Shown piece after piece: positions 44,614 to 53,166 of a stretch of 64,000 bases of DNA; within the stretch, counting starts at the first letter, position 1; every line of letters begins with the position of its first letter. The notes under the pieces are model-generated. The model saw nothing but the letters and a program-made list of their open reading frames with translations. It had not been told where the DNA came from and made no database searches. The position numbers and the translations under genes were made by a program. The DNA is taken from assembly GCF_000196175.1 (NCBI RefSeq), contig NC_005363.1:744001-808000 (forward strand), in the 5' to 3' direction. Origin of the DNA: Bdellovibrio bacteriovorus HD100 (GTDB lineage Bacteria; Bdellovibrionota; Bdellovibrionia; Bdellovibrionales; Bdellovibrionaceae).

Positions 44614-45630
44614 ATGGGTAAATATAAGAATTATATTTTTCTGGCTCTTCTCGTCGCTTTGTTCGTCGAGATTCTTATTATTTTCCCATCGCATCTGGAG
44701 CATGAGGACGAGGTCGCCCTGCGCCAGCGGGTTGAAAAACGCGACAAAGAAGCCAAAGAACGCAAGAAAAAGGGCATCAAGGAAGATCCGGGTCCTTCCA
44801 GTCTGGCCGATCAAAAAATGGGCGGCGTGCACTTGGTGGAAAGCCAGTCCGGCAATCGGGACTGGGAGTTGTTTGCGGTCTCTGCTGAGGGCAGTCAGGC
44901 CGGCGGCAAGTGGAGTCTGCAGCAAGTGCGGGTGCTTTTTTATAACCAGGAAAAGCTCGAGTTCACCGTCACCGGGGATGAGGGTACCATCGACGATAAA
45001 TCCAAAGATCTGAGTGTTATCGGAAATGTCGTGACCAAGTCCGAGAACGGCTATGTTTTTAAGACGCCATCAATTTTTTATTCGTCAAAGACCCGTCAAA
45101 TAGTCAGCCCCGAGCAGGTGCTGATGGAGGGGCCTAGGGATTCTTCCGGCGGCGGTCTGTTTTTAAAGGGCGCCAGCATGAAGGTTCTGGTTGAGCAGTC
45201 CAAGATGCTGATTCAGAACAAGGTGACGGCGCAAAAGCCGATGAAGGACGGAAAAACTTTTGATATTTCCGCGGACGGCGCCGAATTCAGCGGTAAAAGC
45301 CGCGAGGCCCGCTTCCTCGGGGCTGTTCGCATGAACTATGACAACATGAAACTGGAAGGGCCCGAGGCTTCATTCCTTTATGGAAAGGGCGCGGATATTC
45401 TCAGTTCCGTGGCGGTGAAAGGCGGGGTGCGCGTCAGTGACGTGGACAAATTCGCCACCTCCGAGAGTGTGAATCTGGACCTGCTGGCAAATCAGTACAC
45501 GTTCAAGGGTCGCCCCAAGGTGATCCAGAATAATGATGAGCTGACCGGAGAGGAAATCGTCTTCCTTGAAGGCGGAAAAAAGGTTAAAGTGGAACGAGTA
45601 CGAGCGAAGGTGGAGAATAAAGATCAATGA
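44614..45630 (+). CDS. lptC: LPS export periplasmic protein, fused LptC-LptA
   Basis: 338 residues. One N-terminal membrane segment ([20 protein letters not shown]), a charged coiled linker (about 30-60), an LptC domain (about 65-220, [40 protein letters not shown]) and a C-terminal stretch like LptA/OstA (about 220-325, [60 protein letters not shown]). E. coli has separate LptC (191) and LptA (185); here no separate lptA is found before lptB, so one polypeptide may carry both beta-jellyroll units of the bridge. ATG 44614 is preferred over TTG 44605, which would precede the predicted transcript start. Overlaps lptB by four bases. Confidence 0.82.
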   Translation: MGKYKNYIFLALLVALFVEILIIFPSHLEHEDEVALRQRVEKRDKEAKERKKKGIKEDPGPSSLADQKMGGVHLVESQSGNRDWELFAVSAEGSQAGGKWSLQQVRVLFYNQEKLEFTVTGDEGTIDDKSKDLSVIGNVVTKSENGYVFKTPSIFYSSKTRQIVSPEQVLMEGPRDSSGGGLFLKGASMKVLVEQSKMLIQNKVTAQKPMKDGKTFDISADGAEFSGKSREARFLGAVRMNYDNMKLEGPEASFLYGKGADILSSVAVKGGVRVSDVDKFATSESVNLDLLANQYTFKGRPKVIQNNDELTGEEIVFLEGGKKVKVERVRAKVENKDQ

Positions 45631-46349
45631 GCATGCTCACCATCAAAGACATTTCTAAGTCCTTTAAAAAGCGCAAGGTCGTTGATGGCGCCTCTTTTTC
45701 TGTGGAGTCCGGTCAGGTTGTAGGCCTGCTGGGCCCGAACGGTGCCGGCAAGACCACTTCGTTCTATATGGTCGTGGGTCTGGTTCAGCCGGATTCCGGC
45801 ACGATCAACCTGGATGAAACCAATATCACTCAGGAGCCGATGTACAAACGCGCCCGCGTGGGTCTGAGCTATCTGGCTCAAGAGCCCAGCATTTTCCGCA
45901 AACTGACCGTGGCAGAAAATATCATCGTGGCCCTGGAGGCTCATGGTTATTCTGGGGCGTCCCGTTCTGAAAAGCTGGAACAGTTGATTGGGGACTTCCA
46001 CGTCGGTCACATCCGCGACAGTTATGGCTATGCCCTGTCCGGGGGGGAGCGCCGCCGTGTGGAGATCGCCCGCGCCCTGGCCGGGTCGCCGAAGTTCATT
46101 CTTCTGGATGAGCCCTTTGCGGGGATCGATCCCATTGCGGTCGCTGACATCCAGAATATCATCCGCGAACTTAAGGCCAAAGGTATAGGAGTTCTGATCA
46201 CAGATCATAACGTGCGTGAGACTTTGGGCATTTGCGACTATGCTTATATATTGAAGGACGGGAAGATTCAGGTCAGCGGAAGTTCTGATGAAATCGCAAA
46301 TTCCGAATTGGCACGTAAGTTCTATCTCGGCGAAAACTTTAAGCTGTAA
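45627..46349 (+). CDS. lptB: LPS export ABC transporter ATPase LptB
   Basis: 240 residues. Powers LPS extraction from the inner membrane together with LptFG (not in this window). Walker [20 protein letters not shown]-loop [17 protein letters not shown], signature [15 protein letters not shown], Walker [16 protein letters not shown], switch His in [11 protein letters not shown]. The typical LptB C-terminus [20 protein letters not shown] is present. ATGA overlap with lptC; rpoN follows 42 bases later, the classical order. Confidence 0.97.
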   Translation: MSMLTIKDISKSFKKRKVVDGASFSVESGQVVGLLGPNGAGKTTSFYMVVGLVQPDSGTINLDETNITQEPMYKRARVGLSYLAQEPSIFRKLTVAENIIVALEAHGYSGASRSEKLEQLIGDFHVGHIRDSYGYALSGGERRRVEIARALAGSPKFILLDEPFAGIDPIAVADIQNIIRELKAKGIGVLITDHNVRETLGICDYAYILKDGKIQVSGSSDEIANSELARKFYLGENFKL

Positions 46350-46391
46350 AGCCATCCCGGCTGTTACGGTTCTTGGGAAAGGGAAATTTTA

Positions 46392-47828
46392 ATGGCTCTT
46401 CGACAGACGATGAACCTGAGCCAGTCTCTGGTAATCACTCCACAGCTGCAACAGGCGATCAAGCTTTTGCAGATGTCGCGTATGGAGTTGGAGTCGGCTG
46501 TGCGCTCCGAGCTGGAAGAAAATCCTATTCTGGAAGAAGCCGAATCCGCGCTGAAAGAAGAAGACCTTCAAAGAACCAAAGAGGCTGCCAACGAAGTTGA
46601 GCATTCCGAAACTCCGGACCAGCAGAACATTCAGGATCCGCAAAAGCAGGATGAATTCGAGTGGGAATCCTACATCGAAGCCAACCAAAAGCCTCCACAG
46701 TCCGGCATGGCGGGTTCTGAAGAGATCATGAACTATGAGAACGTCATCACGGCGTCTCAAACCCTGCACGATCACCTTTACTGGCAAGTTAAAATGAACG
46801 GCTTCTCTGAAGAAGAGGAAAGAGCCGCAGACGCCCTGATCGGCGCCATTGATGATGACGGGTATATCAAAGTTCCTCTGGAGCAGATCGCTGAAGAGGA
46901 AAAAGTGGATCTGGCCCTGCTGGAAGACACTCTGACCCTGATTCACGAATTTGATCCCCCGGGTGTGGGTGCCCGCGATCTGCAGGAATGTCTGCTGATC
47001 CAGGCCAAACACATGGAAGAGGACACCCACGATCTGGTCACGCTGATCAAAAATCATGTGAAGGATCTGGAAAAGAAAAACTACGAGGCCATCGCCAAAG
47101 CCCTGAACCGCGACGTTGAAGACATCGTGGAAATCTGCAAAATCATCTATGCGATGGATCCAAAGCCGGGTCGTGCGTTTGTCAGCAGTGACACGCACTA
47201 TGTGACTCCGGATGTTTACGTTTACAAAGTGGGTGATGATTACGTGGTGTCTTTGAATGAAGACGGTTTGCCGCGTTTGAAAATCTCCAACTTCTATAAA
47301 AACATGCTTAAAGGTGGCAAAACCACCGGCGACAAGACCCAGGATTATATCCAGGAAAAACTTCGTTCTGCCGTTTGGTTGATCAAGTCCATTCACCAAA
47401 GACAGCGCACGATCTACAAGGTGACTGAGTCGATCGTAAAACACCAGCGCGAGTTCTTTGAAAAAGGCTCTGAGCACTTAAAACCGATGGTTCTGCGTGA
47501 TATCGCCAATGATATCGGCATGCACGAATCCACGGTCAGCCGTGTGACCACGGCGAAATACGTGCACACACCACAGGGTATCTACGAACTGAAATACTTC
47601 TTCAATTCCGGTATCAGCTCTTCGGATGGTGATTCACTGGCTTCCGAGTCAGTTAAAATCAAAATCAAGGATCTGGTGGCCAAGGAAGATCCGAAAAATC
47701 CATTGTCCGATCAAAAGATCGTGGATTTGCTGAAGGTCGAAGGTATTCAGATCGCACGTCGTACGGTGGCCAAATACCGCGACGTTCTTAAGATTCTTCC
47801 TTCTTCTCAACGTAAGAAGTACTTCTAG
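46392..47828 (+). CDS. rpoN: RNA polymerase sigma-54 factor
   Basis: 478 residues. N-terminal activator-interacting region rich in Gln and Leu (LRQTMNLSQSLVITPQLQQA, IKLLQMSRMELESAVRSELE), acidic linker (about 55-110), core-binding domain (FDPPGVGARDLQECLLIQAK), cross-linked/HTH region (LRDIANDIGMHESTVSRVTT, KYVHTPQGIYELKYFF) and the RpoN box (ARRTVAKYRDVL) near the C-terminus. It directs transcription from -24/-12 promoters and needs activators such as the FHA protein at 10893-12122. Located after lptB as in many proteobacteria. Confidence 0.98.
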   Translation: MALRQTMNLSQSLVITPQLQQAIKLLQMSRMELESAVRSELEENPILEEAESALKEEDLQRTKEAANEVEHSETPDQQNIQDPQKQDEFEWESYIEANQKPPQSGMAGSEEIMNYENVITASQTLHDHLYWQVKMNGFSEEEERAADALIGAIDDDGYIKVPLEQIAEEEKVDLALLEDTLTLIHEFDPPGVGARDLQECLLIQAKHMEEDTHDLVTLIKNHVKDLEKKNYEAIAKALNRDVEDIVEICKIIYAMDPKPGRAFVSSDTHYVTPDVYVYKVGDDYVVSLNEDGLPRLKISNFYKNMLKGGKTTGDKTQDYIQEKLRSAVWLIKSIHQRQRTIYKVTESIVKHQREFFEKGSEHLKPMVLRDIANDIGMHESTVSRVTTAKYVHTPQGIYELKYFFNSGISSSDGDSLASESVKIKIKDLVAKEDPKNPLSDQKIVDLLKVEGIQIARRTVAKYRDVLKILPSSQRKKYF

Positions 47829-47843
47829 TCTTTTGCGAAGAAC

Positions 47844-47972
47844 GGCTTGGGATGAGCTATCCCGGGCCGTCTGCTTCGGACAGTCCTCGCTCGTTTTTCC
47901 CCTTCTTGTTTCTCGTCGTTTTATTCCTCGCTGCGGAACTCGCAGTCGACCCGGGATAGCTCATCCCAAGCC
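47844..47972. repeat. Long perfect palindrome downstream of rpoN
   Basis: A 23-bp perfect inverted repeat: arm 47844-47866 and arm 47950-47972, 83 bases apart. Each arm contains a nearly palindromic core (GGGATGAGCTATCCC), so each can fold alone or pair with the other. The spacer holds further short repeats (TGCGGAACTCGCA). The 331-base gap between rpoN and the next gene otherwise shows only a T-rich stretch at 47996-48006 and nothing gene-like. It could be a transposed intergenic element, an attenuator or a terminator. Confidence 0.75.
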
Positions 47973-48159
47973 CTCATGCTGATGTTCGAAGTGTTTCTTT
48001 TTTTTTGAGGAAGGAAGCTCTTTGCGTATGGTGTTGCTTTCGCGTTGGGAGGGGAATGGGGAGCTTTTTGGGGTTTGTTCCGAAAGTGTCGGTGAGATTG
48101 TTTAGTGATTACTTAAGTGTAAGGTGTATTGAGGGTTCTTGGTTTGTTAAGTAGCAGGG

Positions 48160-48984
48160 ATGGGTCGATTTGGTTTCTTGCTGGTAATTCTTGTTTGTTT
48201 TGACGCTTGGTGTGCTCCTGTGAAGTTGATGGTGGAGGATTCTTGGCCGCCGTTTGCTTTTCGCGAGAAGGGGCGGGCTGTGGGCATGTCCGTGGATATT
48301 GTGCGGGCCGCTTTTAAGAATGTCGGTGAGGATGTGGAGCTTTTTCAAGTGCCTTATCCGCGCTGTCTGGCGCAGACCCAAAGTGGTAAGTTTGTGGCCT
48401 GCTTTAATTCTGCGCGCAGCAAAGAGATGGATGCGGATTTTCTTTTTCCCAAAGAGCCACTTTTCAAAAGCAAGGGTTTGATCGTTGCTTTGCGCACGGG
48501 GACCTCAACAAAGGTGCAAAAGGTGAAAGATCTTGAGGGGCGCACTGTGGCGCTGCCGAATGGATTTCCCTTCGGGGTGGAGTTTGATGAAAACTCCAAA
48601 ATCAACAAAGTCTTTACGGCCAATGATCTGACCAGTCTGATGATGCTGAATTCCCGGCGCGTTGGATATGTCGCTATCGATGAATATGTTTTCTATTATT
48701 ATCTGAAAAACAAACCGGAATTCCGGGACCGGTTCAAAGTCATCATCGAGATGAGTGAAGAGCCCATCTATGTGCACTTTTCAAAAAAGCATTCGGACGC
48801 CAAAGGTCTGATAAAGAAATTTGAAGTGGGCCTGGCCTTGCTCAAGGCGTCTTCCGGCTATAAAAACATTCTGGAAAACTGGGTTGGGCCCGAAGGTCAG
48901 CGCAGTGTGAATGTGGCTGCGCTGGTATATCAACCAGCGCAGTTCCGCGCGCCTCTTTATTTTCCGGGCTTGATGGTGGAATAG
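48160..48984 (+). CDS. Secreted solute-binding protein (family 3)
   Basis: 274 residues. Signal peptide MGRFGFLLVILVCFDAWCA. Family 3 periplasmic binding fold: VKLMVEDSWPPFAFREKGRA, VGMSVDIVRAAFKNVGEDVE, GKFVACFNSARSKEMDADFL, VKDLEGRTVALPNGFPFGV, and a C-terminal lobe (VGYVAIDEYVFYYYLKN). No transporter genes adjoin it, so it may work as an orphan binding or sensing protein, like several in Bdellovibrio. A weak ribosome binding site (CAGGG) is near; a TAAGTA hexamer seven bases before the ATG is another option. Confidence 0.83.
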   Translation: MGRFGFLLVILVCFDAWCAPVKLMVEDSWPPFAFREKGRAVGMSVDIVRAAFKNVGEDVELFQVPYPRCLAQTQSGKFVACFNSARSKEMDADFLFPKEPLFKSKGLIVALRTGTSTKVQKVKDLEGRTVALPNGFPFGVEFDENSKINKVFTANDLTSLMMLNSRRVGYVAIDEYVFYYYLKNKPEFRDRFKVIIEMSEEPIYVHFSKKHSDAKGLIKKFEVGLALLKASSGYKNILENWVGPEGQRSVNVAALVYQPAQFRAPLYFPGLMVE

Positions 48985-49047
48985 ATTTCCTTTACTCACA
49001 GCAGGGTTTCCCTTAAGAATAAGGGTGCAACTGCCAAGGAGTGGCCC

Positions 49048-49545
49048 GTGGATTTAAAGAGCCTGATTCGTGATGTTCCTGATTTCCCCAAGCCAGGGAT
49101 TATTTTCCGTGATATGTCCCCGCTGCTGCAAAACGCTGAAGCCCTCAGTTTTGTTTCCCACAATCTTTTAAAGCACGTCGATCTGACTCATGTGGATTAT
49201 TTCGCCGGCATTGAATCCCGTGGATTTATCCTGGCAGCCCACATGGCGGCGACTCACAAAAAAGGCTTCCTGCCAATTCGTAAAGCGGGGAAGCTGCCGC
49301 CTCCGACGCGCAAGGTTTCCTATGCTCTGGAGTACGGTACAGCTGAAATTGAGCTTCCTCCGGGCCGCGGGAATGTGGTGATCGTGGATGATGTTCTGGC
49401 GACCGGTGGCACGCTGCAGGCGGCGATTGACCTCTGTCTGCTGGCCGGGTACTCCGTGGAGTCAGTGGCAGTTCTGGTCAATCTGACGTTCCTTAACAAG
49501 ATGACCTACAACGATCAAAAGGTGGCTTCGCTTGTTCAATATTAA
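49048..49545 (+). CDS. apt: Adenine phosphoribosyltransferase
   Basis: 165 residues. Makes AMP from adenine and PRPP. Family features: LIRDVPDFPKPGIIFRDMSPLL, FAGIESRGFILAA, LPIRKAGKLPPPTRKVSYALEYG, and the PRPP loop VVIVDDVLATGGTLQAA. GTG start with AAGGAG upstream. It overlaps the MTA nucleosidase gene by 14 bases, so the enzyme that frees adenine and the one that reuses it are made together. Confidence 0.95.
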   Translation: MDLKSLIRDVPDFPKPGIIFRDMSPLLQNAEALSFVSHNLLKHVDLTHVDYFAGIESRGFILAAHMAATHKKGFLPIRKAGKLPPPTRKVSYALEYGTAEIELPPGRGNVVIVDDVLATGGTLQAAIDLCLLAGYSVESVAVLVNLTFLNKMTYNDQKVASLVQY

Positions 49546-50113
49546 TGACGTGGCTTTGGTGATGGCGCTTCCGGGCGAGTCTCAGGGCTTCTTTGAAAAA
49601 GAAAATATCCCTGTGGTCTATACCGGCATTGGCAAAGTGAATGCCGCGCTGGTGGCTATGGATGTGATTCATAAAACCAAGTGCAAAGTCATGATCAACC
49701 TGGGAACCGCGGGCAGTTCCCGTTTTAAAACCCATGACCTTGTCGAGGTTTCAAGCTTCGTGCAAAGAGACATGGACATTTCCCCTTTGGGATTCAAGGT
49801 CGGTGAAACACCGTTTGATCCGCTTCCAGGAGCGATTGACCTGATTCCTTACTTCCCGGAGCTGTCTCATGGGGTGTGTGGCACAGGGGACAGCTTTGAA
49901 ACCGGCACTCCAAAAGTGCCTTGCGAGCTGGTGGACATGGAAGGTTATGCCCTGGCCAAGGTTTGTCGCAAAATGAACGTGCAGCTGATCTCACTGAAGT
50001 ACATCACCGACGGGGCGGATCACAATGCCCACAATGATTGGGAGGCCAATCTGGTTCATGGGGCTAAAAAGCTTCTGGAATTTTATAAAAAAATGGTGAC
50101 CATCCCAAGTTAG
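49532..50113 (+). CDS. MTA/SAH nucleosidase-like protein
   Basis: 193 residues of the nucleoside phosphorylase superfamily (MTAN/Pfs subgroup): MALPGESQGF, YTGIGKVNAALVAM, MINLGTAGSSRF, CGTGDSFETG, VDMEGYALAKV and catalytic Asp in KYITDGADHNAHNDW. It would split methylthioadenosine or S-adenosylhomocysteine to free adenine. It is shorter than E. coli Pfs (232). TTG start at 49532 retains the first beta strand; a later ATG (49561) would lose it. Overlap with apt by 14 bases and closeness to metK fit SAM recycling. Confidence 0.82.
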   Translation: MFNINDVALVMALPGESQGFFEKENIPVVYTGIGKVNAALVAMDVIHKTKCKVMINLGTAGSSRFKTHDLVEVSSFVQRDMDISPLGFKVGETPFDPLPGAIDLIPYFPELSHGVCGTGDSFETGTPKVPCELVDMEGYALAKVCRKMNVQLISLKYITDGADHNAHNDWEANLVHGAKKLLEFYKKMVTIPS

Positions 50114-50118
50114 AATTG

Positions 50119-50149
50119 AGCGGGCTCCGACAGGGGCCCGTCTCTTTTT
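50119..50149 (+). terminator. Terminator after the apt-nucleosidase pair
   Basis: CGGGCTCC / GGGGCCCG stem (one G-T pair) followed by TCTCTTTTT. It precedes the ATG at 50155 and argues against the TTG start at 50116. Confidence 0.55.
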
Positions 50150-50154
50150 GGAAC

Positions 50155-50679
50155 ATGGAAAAACCTCATCTTTGGTCCGGGATTGCCGATAAGTTTTCCA
50201 TGATCAAGCCAGCTAACATCGCCATGTATGCCGTGGCCCTGACGGGACTGACCCTGGGGCTGATTGCCAACCCCTTTGGCTCCAAAAAACACAAAATGGA
50301 TCCTGCTGAAATCGAAGCCCTGCACGAAAAGGCGCAGGTGTATTTCGAAGCCGGCAACTATGAGGGGGCTTTGGACACGTCCCGCAAGATCCCGTCCCAT
50401 GTGCCGAAGTATTCTGACATCCGGGAACTGCGCCGCAAGTCAGAAAATGCGCTCCGTGAATATAAACGAAAAATAGAAAGCGGCGAAGCTGAGCCCAGAA
50501 CGGTGGATCGACTGCCCGCGGCCCTTCGTGATTCTTATTTCGACGCAAAGCTCGAATTCAGCCGTGGTCAGTGCAAAGAGGCCTTTGCCGCCATGAGCCC
50601 GGTTGCCAAATATCTCAACAATAAGCAGGACGATGAAATTTTTAAGGCCTGTTTATTAACCCAAAGAAAAACCAAATGA
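50155..50679 (+). CDS. Small membrane-anchored protein with TPR-like helices
   Basis: 174 residues from ATG 50155. One membrane segment (about 17-38, PANIAMYAVALTGLTLGLIA), then a helical region with a TPR-like hairpin (EIEALHEKAQVYFEAGNYEGA, LDTSRKIPSHVPKYSDIREL) and a C-terminal helix pair (YFDAKLEFSRGQCKEAFAAM). The terminator at 50119 sits before this start, so ATG 50155 is preferred. I do not recognise a named family. Between mtn and hpf, both well conserved, it is a lineage-specific insertion. Confidence 0.65.
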   Translation: MEKPHLWSGIADKFSMIKPANIAMYAVALTGLTLGLIANPFGSKKHKMDPAEIEALHEKAQVYFEAGNYEGALDTSRKIPSHVPKYSDIRELRRKSENALREYKRKIESGEAEPRTVDRLPAALRDSYFDAKLEFSRGQCKEAFAAMSPVAKYLNNKQDDEIFKACLLTQRKTK

Positions 50680-50772
50680 GTCTCAAAATAGGGCTCATCT
50701 TTAGTCCGGCTGGACCGATAAGAAGTCCAGCAAGCAATCAAAGGCCTTGAAAGGGGCTGAGAAGGAGAAAAC

Positions 50773-51123
50773 ATGAAACTCAACTACACCTTTAAGCATC
50801 TGGACCACTCTGAATCCCTTGAGACCTACACAGAAGAAAGAATGGCCGAGGTGGGGCGCTTCCTGCTTAGAGAAGGTTACGGCAACGTGTATTTCAGTAA
50901 GGTAAAAAATGAATTCTGCGTTGAGATCTCCGTGAACACCCGCGAAAAATATTTCAAGGCGACTGCATACGGTCCTGATGTCTATGGTGCTGTGGACGCA
51001 TGTGCCGAAAAAATGGAGAAACAGTTTTTGAAGACCAACAAGCAATACAAGGATCACAAAAAGCCAGAACTCACCAAGGGAGCACGTCAGGAGACGTTCT
51101 CACGCTGGAAAAAGGCGGCGTGA
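50773..51123 (+). CDS. hpf: Ribosome hibernation-promoting factor
   Basis: 116 residues, short-form HPF/YfiA (once called sigma-54 modulation protein because it follows rpoN). Seen: LNYTFKHLDHSESLETYTEERMAEVG-type start, FCVEISVNTREKYFKATAYG, DVYGAVDACAEKMEKQFLK. Binds the 30S decoding centre in stationary cells. AAGGAG precedes the ATG. In the predator's non-growing attack phase such a factor should matter (inference). Confidence 0.93.
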   Translation: MKLNYTFKHLDHSESLETYTEERMAEVGRFLLREGYGNVYFSKVKNEFCVEISVNTREKYFKATAYGPDVYGAVDACAEKMEKQFLKTNKQYKDHKKPELTKGARQETFSRWKKAA

Positions 51124-51151
51124 TTTTCGTGCAAATTTTCTGATCCGCGAT

Positions 51152-51157
51152 TATACT
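51152..51157 (+). promoter_or_regulatory. -10-like TATACT before the membrane-sensor gene
   Basis: TATACT ends six bases before the GTG at 51164, so transcription would start on the start codon. No clear -35. The following GAGGTGG (51161-51167) / CCACCTC (51174-51180) hairpin with a T-rich tail could instead be the hpf terminator. Confidence 0.35.
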
Positions 51158-51163
51158 AAGGAG

Positions 51164-51805
51164 GTGGAATTATCCACCTCTTGTATTTTGGAACGTTGCT
51201 TGGAACAGGAAGAACAGATTCATTGGGGAACCTCCCTTTTTTCCCTGGATGTGAAGGAAGACCTGCACGTCCGTCACTATAAATGGCGCCTGCTGCTTCT
51301 GATCACGCTTCTTACCGGTCTGCTGATGTGGACCTACAGCTTCATCTCTTTATTTTTCGTTGAAGATCCGACCCTGGCTCAGATCGGCTTTACCTGCTCG
51401 ATTTTGCACGCCCTGTCTCCTTTGGTTTACCGTTGGACCCGCTCCATGCCGGTGGCCGCCTACAACATGGTGATCTCGGGGATGGTCTTTCAGTTTTCCT
51501 TCTCGTTCTTTACAGGGGGATTTTTCTCTCCGACACTGATCTGGTTTGCGGTGCTGCCGTTGATCGTGGGGCTGCTGACCAAACGCTTTCATGCGGTGGT
51601 GTGGACCTTTCTTTCTGTCGGGGCCTATATGCTGATGTTCCTGTTTCAGAACAAGGGCTTGGTGCCGGAATCCTCGATCAGCGAACTGGGGCGCACCCTG
51701 GCTCAGTTTATGATTGGCCTGGGGCTGATCGGCCTGGTTGGAGGCTTTACAGTGTTTTTCCTAGAACTGGCTTATTTTTATCACCACAAACCCAAGGATC
51801 CTTGA
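51164..51805 (+). CDS. Six-span membrane protein, sensor-domain-like
   Basis: 213 residues with about six membrane segments (LLLLITLLTGLLMWTYSFIS, AQIGFTCSILHALSPLVYRW, MVISGMVFQFSFSFFTGGFF, LIWFAVLPLIVGLLTKRF, VVWTFLSVGAYMLMFLFQ, IGLGLIGLVGGFTVFFLELA). The pattern resembles the membrane input domain of some histidine kinases, but no kinase follows the stop, so it is an isolated membrane module or a remnant. GTG start at 51164 is uncertain: the G-rich AAGGAGG there overlaps it. The first 40 residues are cytoplasmic. Confidence 0.6.
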   Translation: MELSTSCILERCLEQEEQIHWGTSLFSLDVKEDLHVRHYKWRLLLLITLLTGLLMWTYSFISLFFVEDPTLAQIGFTCSILHALSPLVYRWTRSMPVAAYNMVISGMVFQFSFSFFTGGFFSPTLIWFAVLPLIVGLLTKRFHAVVWTFLSVGAYMLMFLFQNKGLVPESSISELGRTLAQFMIGLGLIGLVGGFTVFFLELAYFYHHKPKDP

Positions 51806-51868
51806 CCCCTCCGGGTGCTTTTGATAGTTTGGCCGCTCGCTAAATTCCAGCTCAATTTGACTGTATTT

Positions 51869-51929
51869 TAGGATGGTCCCAGAGGGGGCCGAGCTCATTA
51901 ACACCATTCCCTAATGAGGAACGAACGCA
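51869..51929 (+). promoter_or_regulatory. metK promoter/leader with SD-sequestering hairpin
   Basis: A -10-like TAGGAT (51869-51874) with a weak -35 TTCCAG (51845-51850) would start a leader near 51881. In it CTCATTA (51894-51900) pairs perfectly with TAATGAG (51912-51918), burying part of the metK ribosome binding site (GAGG 51916-51919). Upstream ATGGT (51873-51877) could pair with the loop ACCAT (51903-51907). I match no known SAM riboswitch class. Confidence 0.35.
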
Positions 51930-53093
51930 GTGAAAAACTATCTCTTTACGAGTGAATCTGTATCCGAAGGTCACCCCGACAAAATGGCCGATCAAATCTC
52001 TGACGGTATTCTGGATGCCATCCTGGCTCAGGATCCGAAGGGCCGTGTTGCCTGTGAAACCCTGCTGACAACCGGTTTGGTGGTTGTTGCCGGTGAGATC
52101 ACAACTTCGGCAAAAGTGAACTTCTCTGAAGTGGCTCGTGATGTTGTAAAACGCATTGGCTACGACCACTCTGACAAGGGCTTTGACTACAAAACATGCG
52201 GCGTGATGATTGCCGTGGGTCAGCAGTCCCCGGATATCGCGGTGGGCGTTAAAGAAACTCTTTCTGACAATCAAGGCGCTGGTGATCAGGGTCTGATGTT
52301 CGGTTACGCTGTGAACGAAACTCCAGAGCTGATGCCTTTGAGCATCGCGATGTCTCACAAACTGGTGAAAGACCTGGCGGCTCTTCGCAAAGCCAACAAA
52401 GTGGACTGGTTGCGCCCGGATGCAAAATCCCAAGTGACTGTTCAGTACGAAAACGGCATTGCAAAACGCATCGATGCAGTGGTTATCTCCACTCAGCACG
52501 CCGACAGTGTTTCCAACTCCACAATCCAGGAGTTCATCACTGAAGAGCTGATCAAAAAATCCATCCCAGGCAACTGGATCGACTCCAAAACCAAATTCTT
52601 CATCAACCCAACAGGCCGTTTCGTAACGGGTGGTCCAATGGGTGATGCGGGTTTGACCGGTCGTAAAATCATCGTGGACACTTATGGTGGTCACGGTGCT
52701 CACGGTGGTGGCGCGTTCTCTGGTAAAGATCCTTCCAAAGTGGACCGCTCTGCCGCTTACGCATCACGTCATATCGCGAAGAACATCGTGGGAGCGGGTC
52801 TTGCGGAACGCTGCCTGGTTCAGGTGGCTTACGCGATCGGTGTGGCTGAGCCTGTCAGCATCACTGTGAATGACTACGGAACAAGCAAAGTTGGCCCGGA
52901 AGTGCTTGAAAAAGCGGTCCGCCAGGTCTTCGATTTGCGCCCAGCTCGCATTACAAAGGATCTGGACCTGCTAAGACCGATTTACAGCCCGACAGCGGCT
53001 TACGGCCACTTTGGTCGTAACGAAGAGTCCTTCACTTGGGAGCGCCTGAACAAGGTCGACCAGCTGAAAGACGCTGTAAAGACTTTGGCTTAA
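51930..53093 (+). CDS. metK: S-adenosylmethionine synthetase
   Basis: 387 residues. Makes SAM from methionine and ATP. Signatures seen: [71 protein letters not shown] and [22 protein letters not shown] start with GAGGAAC upstream; the leader may fold to hide this site. A perfect-stem terminator follows. Placed near apt and the MTA nucleosidase, which recycle by-products of SAM use. Confidence 0.98.
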   Translation: MKNYLFTSESVSEGHPDKMADQISDGILDAILAQDPKGRVACETLLTTGLVVVAGEITTSAKVNFSEVARDVVKRIGYDHSDKGFDYKTCGVMIAVGQQSPDIAVGVKETLSDNQGAGDQGLMFGYAVNETPELMPLSIAMSHKLVKDLAALRKANKVDWLRPDAKSQVTVQYENGIAKRIDAVVISTQHADSVSNSTIQEFITEELIKKSIPGNWIDSKTKFFINPTGRFVTGGPMGDAGLTGRKIIVDTYGGHGAHGGGAFSGKDPSKVDRSAAYASRHIAKNIVGAGLAERCLVQVAYAIGVAEPVSITVNDYGTSKVGPEVLEKAVRQVFDLRPARITKDLDLLRPIYSPTAAYGHFGRNEESFTWERLNKVDQLKDAVKTLA

Positions 53094-53116
53094 ATTTTTA
53101 TAAAACCTTAATCATT

Positions 53117-53150
53117 GCGCCGAGTTGTCACTAGCAACTCGGCGCTTCTT
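53117..53150 (+). terminator. Terminator of metK
   Basis: Perfect 11-bp stem GCGCCGAGTTG (53117-53127) / CAACTCGGCGC (53135-53145) followed by TTCTT. It overlaps a longer lepA reading frame, supporting the later lepA start. Confidence 0.8.
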
Positions 53151-53153
53151 ATT

Positions 53154-53159
53154 TATACT
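53154..53159 (+). promoter_or_regulatory. -10-like TATACT before lepA
   Basis: TATACT ends eight bases before the lepA ATG (53167), so the transcript would start at about 53166. The -35 position overlaps the metK terminator and has no good match. There is no Shine-Dalgarno sequence, consistent with a leaderless mRNA. Confidence 0.4.
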
Positions 53160-53166
53160 ACCGCCC

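Noticed and set aside
48129-48159. Leaderless promoter for the 48160 binding-protein gene
   Set aside because: A TAAGTA hexamer is well placed but the only -35-like sequence is 13 bases away and a weak CAGGG ribosome binding site exists.
51845-51929. Known SAM riboswitch upstream of metK
   Set aside because: The region is too short and lacks the conserved cores of SAM-I, SAM-II or S-MK classes; kept only as a possible hairpin.
53125-53166. N-terminal extension of lepA from a TTG codon
   Set aside because: The extension runs through the metK terminator hairpin and adds residues absent from the family; ATG 53167 gives the standard N-terminus.
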